Origin: Mycobacteriales bacterium
GTDB lineage: Bacteria > Actinomycetota > Actinomycetes > Mycobacteriales > SCTD01
Reading direction: 5' to 3'
Assembly: GCA_040902655.1 (NCBI GenBank)
Contig: JBBDWV010000062.1
Coordinates: forward strand, 1 to 57,931
Length of the DNA stretch: 57,931 bases
A program made the position numbers and the translations under genes. Every line of letters begins with the position of its first letter. Position 1 is the stretch's first letter. The notes beneath the pieces were generated by a model. The model was not told where the DNA came from and searched no databases. It was given only the letters and a program-made list of their open reading frames with translations. Below, piece after piece: positions 55,411-57,931 of this stretch.

Positions 55411-55950
55411 ATGTCGGACGGGCACAGGGCGCGGCGGGGCGCTCACAAGCGGAACGGTTCGGTCACCGCGGCCGGAGTCGGCTTGCCGTACGAAGCAGAC
55501 GTCGCCGGCGCCGGCGTGGCCGTGGTGGCGCTGGCCGGGGCAGCCGTCGCGCTGCCGGGAGGACCGGAGGACCGGGTGACCGCCGTGTACCCGGCCGCGC
55601 CCGCGGAGGAACGCGAGCCCGCCGTGTGGGAGATCGACGCTGCGGACCCGCCGCAGGCCGCCGCCGCGGGATTCTCCGTGCTGGTCACCCGGCTCGGCTG
55701 CAGCAGCGGCGAGACCGGCGAGGTGCTCCGCCCCGAGATCGGGGAGAGGCAGGAGACCCGTTGAGGTGACCTTCGCTGTCGTGCCCTGCCGGACGGTGAC
55801 TACTTGTGCTCCAGCAACAAGCCGGTGCCGTCCGCGGTGAAGCTCGATGGGCCCGTGGGCTTCCGTACGGTGATCGCCGGCGCGTGCGTCCGCAAACCCG
55901 CCAGCACGACGTCCTTCTGTCTCGACCGGGCCCGTTGGCCGCTGGCGAAC
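55411..55950 (+). pseudogene. Frameshifted remnant of a secreted hypothetical protein
   Basis: The first frame ends FSVLVTRLGCSSGETGEV and then PEIGERQETR with a stop at 55762. The frame just past it continues VTFAVVPC, and a further shift gives GDYLCSSNKPVPSAVKLDG, then GACVRKPASTTSFCLDRARW. Read together these match the paired-Cys pattern of small secreted actinobacterial proteins (C...GGVTG...PEI...VTF..P...GDY.C..N...P..V.L). Two frameshifts are needed, so the gene is not intact unless there are sequencing errors. Confidence 0.55.
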
Positions 55951-56268
55951 GCCACGACGGCGCCCTCGCCACCCGCTCAACCCATCCGCTCGCCCGAAAC
56001 GCGGCCGCCGACGGCCGCAAACCCTCAGCCGACGCCGCCGCCTGCGTCGCCGGCGCCACCTGCGACCTGCGGCGCAGGTCCGCAGCAGACCGGCGGGCCC
56101 ATCCGGCTCGCGCTGCGGTTCCCGGACACCGTGGACGAGTCGAGGCGCAAAGGGGTCCCCCGCTCCCTGCCTCGCTGTCGGTCGTGTGTGGTGTCAGCAC
56201 GGCGACGCCGAGAACCACGAACGCGACACCGGCGACGACCTCAAGAGGTGACTGGCACCCACTGGACG
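55951..56268. other. Unassigned stretch
   Basis: The plus strand reads into a Pro/Ala-rich run after the pseudogene. On the minus strand a short segment (VVAGVAFVVLGVAVL, near 56190-56240) looks like a membrane helix and may be the start of a small or broken gene. Nothing else is supportable. Confidence 0.35.
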
Positions 56269-56607
56269 TCAGACGGCGGGGCACGCGAAGGACCGCGGCG
56301 ACGGAGTGGGGCCGACGCGTGGGCTCGGCGGCGAGTAGGGACGCGCGTAGACCTCGAAGTCCTCCGCATCAGCGCACTGGTCCATCGGGTGCGGGACGAC
56401 CTGATCCACCGGGTCCGTCGAACGCGAACCAGGCGCAGGTGAGTCCGTCGGCTCTGCAGAGGGAATTGTCGCACTTGTAGAGGGAGCGGTGGCGGGAGCC
56501 TCTCCTTGCACGGCAAGCATGAGCCAGATCGCTAGGAGCACCAGCACCATGCAGCCGAAGAGCGCAGCCAGCGCGCGTGGGCTCCTGAACGCGCTCCGCA
56601 TGACCAT
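56269..56607 (-). CDS. Putative membrane-anchored protein with Ser/Thr/Pro linker
   Basis: About 112 residues: one membrane helix near 10-33 (LAALFGCMVLVLLAIWLMLA), a Ser/Thr/Pro linker, and a short C-terminal part with two Cys (MDQCADAEDFEVYARPY ... FACPAV). The start is uncertain (ATG at 56607 or 56601) and there is no strong ribosome site. No known family. Confidence 0.4.
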   Translation of the reverse strand: MVMRSAFRSPRALAALFGCMVLVLLAIWLMLAVQGEAPATAPSTSATIPSAEPTDSPAPGSRSTDPVDQVVPHPMDQCADAEDFEVYARPYSPPSPRVGPTPSPRSFACPAV

Positions 56608-56920
56608 GCGACGCGCGCAACGCGGGCGAGGTTCCCGCGGCGCGACCGGAGCCTGGTGTCGGTTCTGCGCTTGGTTGCCACCATGACTGGGCTGACTGCG
56701 GAGCCGTGGCGCCGCCGAGGACATCGCAATCGCCAGCGCTGCCCGCGACCACCTCGCAGGTGATCCCGAGTCGAGTGGCTGTGCCGGTCACCGCACAGCG
56801 GTGCAGCAGCCAGACACGCTCATCGACGGGCACGTGCGTCCCCCGCGCCTGCAGGCTGAAGCGACCAGCCCCGGCGGGCAGGTTCTGGCCCGCCTTCTTC
56901 CTCGATGGGACGCTGATGCT

Positions 56921-57682
56921 GTGACCAGCGCCCAGGGCTTGCGGCTGAGCGTCTTCGGCGGGTCCGTCGGAGAGCGAGGGCTGCGGGTCGCGACTGGGGG
57001 TGCGGTCGCCACGGCTGCCGTGACCGCCGGCTTTCTTGCGGCGGGGTTCGACTGGCGACTGATCCTGCTGCTGACCCTGAACGGCGTGATGGGAACAGCC
57101 GGCGTGCGGGTGCTTGAAGGGTCACGCCCGTCGGCCTGGCCGCAGGTGCGCTATGCGGCGCTCGGAGCACTGCTCGCGTGTGCGAGCGTGCTCTGGCTCT
57201 CGCGAGCAACCTGGGCCTGGCTGGCTGTGCTCTTGCCGATCGGCATGACGACCGGCGCTGCTTCCGGTGCGCTGGCAGTCCTGGTCGCGGCTCGCCTGCC
57301 GCGAGGACAACTTCCCTGGGTCCTCTGTGTCGGCGTTGCTGTCGTGGCTGCGTCGCTCGGCGGTGGCATCGTCCGTACGCTGCCTTGGCTGCCAGGGAGC
57401 TACCTGAAGGTGGAGGGGCCGTCGAACTGGACCTCTGCGGAGCAGCTGGCCGCGCGGCTGGCGGAAAGGCTGGAGGCACAGCCGGACCCCTTGTCAGATG
57501 AATCCTGGGGCAAGGTGGCCTTCGAGACGGTGACTCCGGACGAAGGCGGGAGTACAGCAGCTGGGTATGAGCGGGCAGCCAATGAACGCAAGATCACCGT
57601 CTGGTTGAACGGCGACCGCGCCTGCGTCCTGGTGCGTGCGACCTCGGTCGACTCCTACGCCGGAAACTGCCGGGACTCCTGA
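56921..57682 (+). CDS. Hypothetical membrane protein
   Basis: About 253 residues. Four or five hydrophobic segments lie in residues 20-165 (VATAAVTAGFLAAGF; LILLLTLNGVMGTAGV; ALGALLACASVLWLS; AWLAVLLPIGMTTGAASGAL; VLCVGVAVVAASLGGG). A soluble C-terminal domain of about 90 residues (KVEGPSNWTSAEQLAARL ... CVLVRATSVDSYAGNC) probably faces outside. GTG at 56921 is a guess; the frame is open from 56801. Function unknown. Confidence 0.55.
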   Translation: MTSAQGLRLSVFGGSVGERGLRVATGGAVATAAVTAGFLAAGFDWRLILLLTLNGVMGTAGVRVLEGSRPSAWPQVRYAALGALLACASVLWLSRATWAWLAVLLPIGMTTGAASGALAVLVAARLPRGQLPWVLCVGVAVVAASLGGGIVRTLPWLPGSYLKVEGPSNWTSAEQLAARLAERLEAQPDPLSDESWGKVAFETVTPDEGGSTAAGYERAANERKITVWLNGDRACVLVRATSVDSYAGNCRDS

Positions 57683-57931
57683 TCGCGGCTCCGTCGCCCC
57701 GCAGCTACCTGTCGGCTGCTGCAGAACGGCGCATTTTACCCTCGCCGGCGCCGAGGTGAAGAACGGCTTACGCTCGCAGGACACCGCGTCCAGGGCGGCA
57801 GAAGAGGCCCGTGGCTGGCCCTTCGCTCGCTCGCCACGCCCGGCCAGTCAGACCCTGATTTTGCAGCCTGGTCCGACCGCCGCCTGATTTCATGATCGTT
57901 TTGGTCGGGCGATGGTGTGTGGGGGCCGAAC
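57683..57931. other. Window end, no gene recognised
   Basis: GC drops slightly (CGCATTTTACC; GATTTCATGATCGTTTTGG). No convincing coding frame, hairpin or RNA gene is visible before the window ends. Confidence 0.4.

Overview
The window is high-GC DNA from an actinomycete (Actinomycetota). The gene order clpC-lsr2-lysS, panC-panD-nadB-coaX, and folK/folB/folP/folE-ftsH-hpt-tilS-dacB-ppa is a conserved actinobacterial housekeeping neighbourhood. GTG starts are common and many genes join through GTGA or ATGA stop/start overlaps. I cannot name the genus; a Frankia/Geodermatophilus-like lineage is a guess.

Layout. 1-2579 (minus): 5' end of clpC with a ClgR-like box, the nucleoid protein gene lsr2, and lysS. 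2695-24469: a defence island containing a complete type 2 BREX (Pgl) system on the minus strand, in the order pglW, pglX, pglY, pglZ, brxD, brxHI. Two plus-strand inserts break it up: a second N6-adenine methyltransferase gene with an unrecognised 176-codon partner between pglW and pglX, and a decayed Fic-family gene between pglX and pglY. 24494-29028 (minus): a Rossmann protein (DUF2520), panC, panD, nadB and coaX, without the nadC often found here. 29148-31215 (plus): a MidA/NDUFAF7-type methyltransferase followed by a stand-alone NuoD homologue. 31216-33386: accessory patch with a DUF559-type nuclease gene, a DUF1684 gene and several copies of a 51-bp palindromic repeat. 33387-43164 (minus): folate operon, ftsH, hpt, tilS (carrying an in-frame palindromic insertion), a DUF2342 metalloprotease and dacB. 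43267-48643: ppa, a VOC protein, a TSUP permease, an ECF sigma/anti-sigma pair, an esterase lipoprotein and an asparaginase. 48803-54852 (plus): a tightly coupled four-gene operon (fatty acyl reductase-HAD fusion, zinc alcohol dehydrogenase, LarA-like protein, PlsC-like acyltransferase) with no pathway I recognise. 54853-57931: repeat-rich, partly decayed DNA with one secreted-protein pseudogene and two probable membrane-protein genes.

How the parts work together. In BREX-2, PglX is expected to mark host DNA, PglW/PglY/PglZ and BrxD/BrxHI block phage replication, and PglZ balances methylation. The embedded methyltransferase pair is the best candidate for an undescribed module. The MidA-NuoD pair recalls mitochondrial NDUFAF7, which methylates an arginine of NDUFS2; that arginine is present in this NuoD homologue. 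The 48.8-54.9 kb operon looks like a lipid or fatty-alcohol pathway of unknown product. No tRNA, rRNA, CRISPR array, transposase or integrase gene was recognised.
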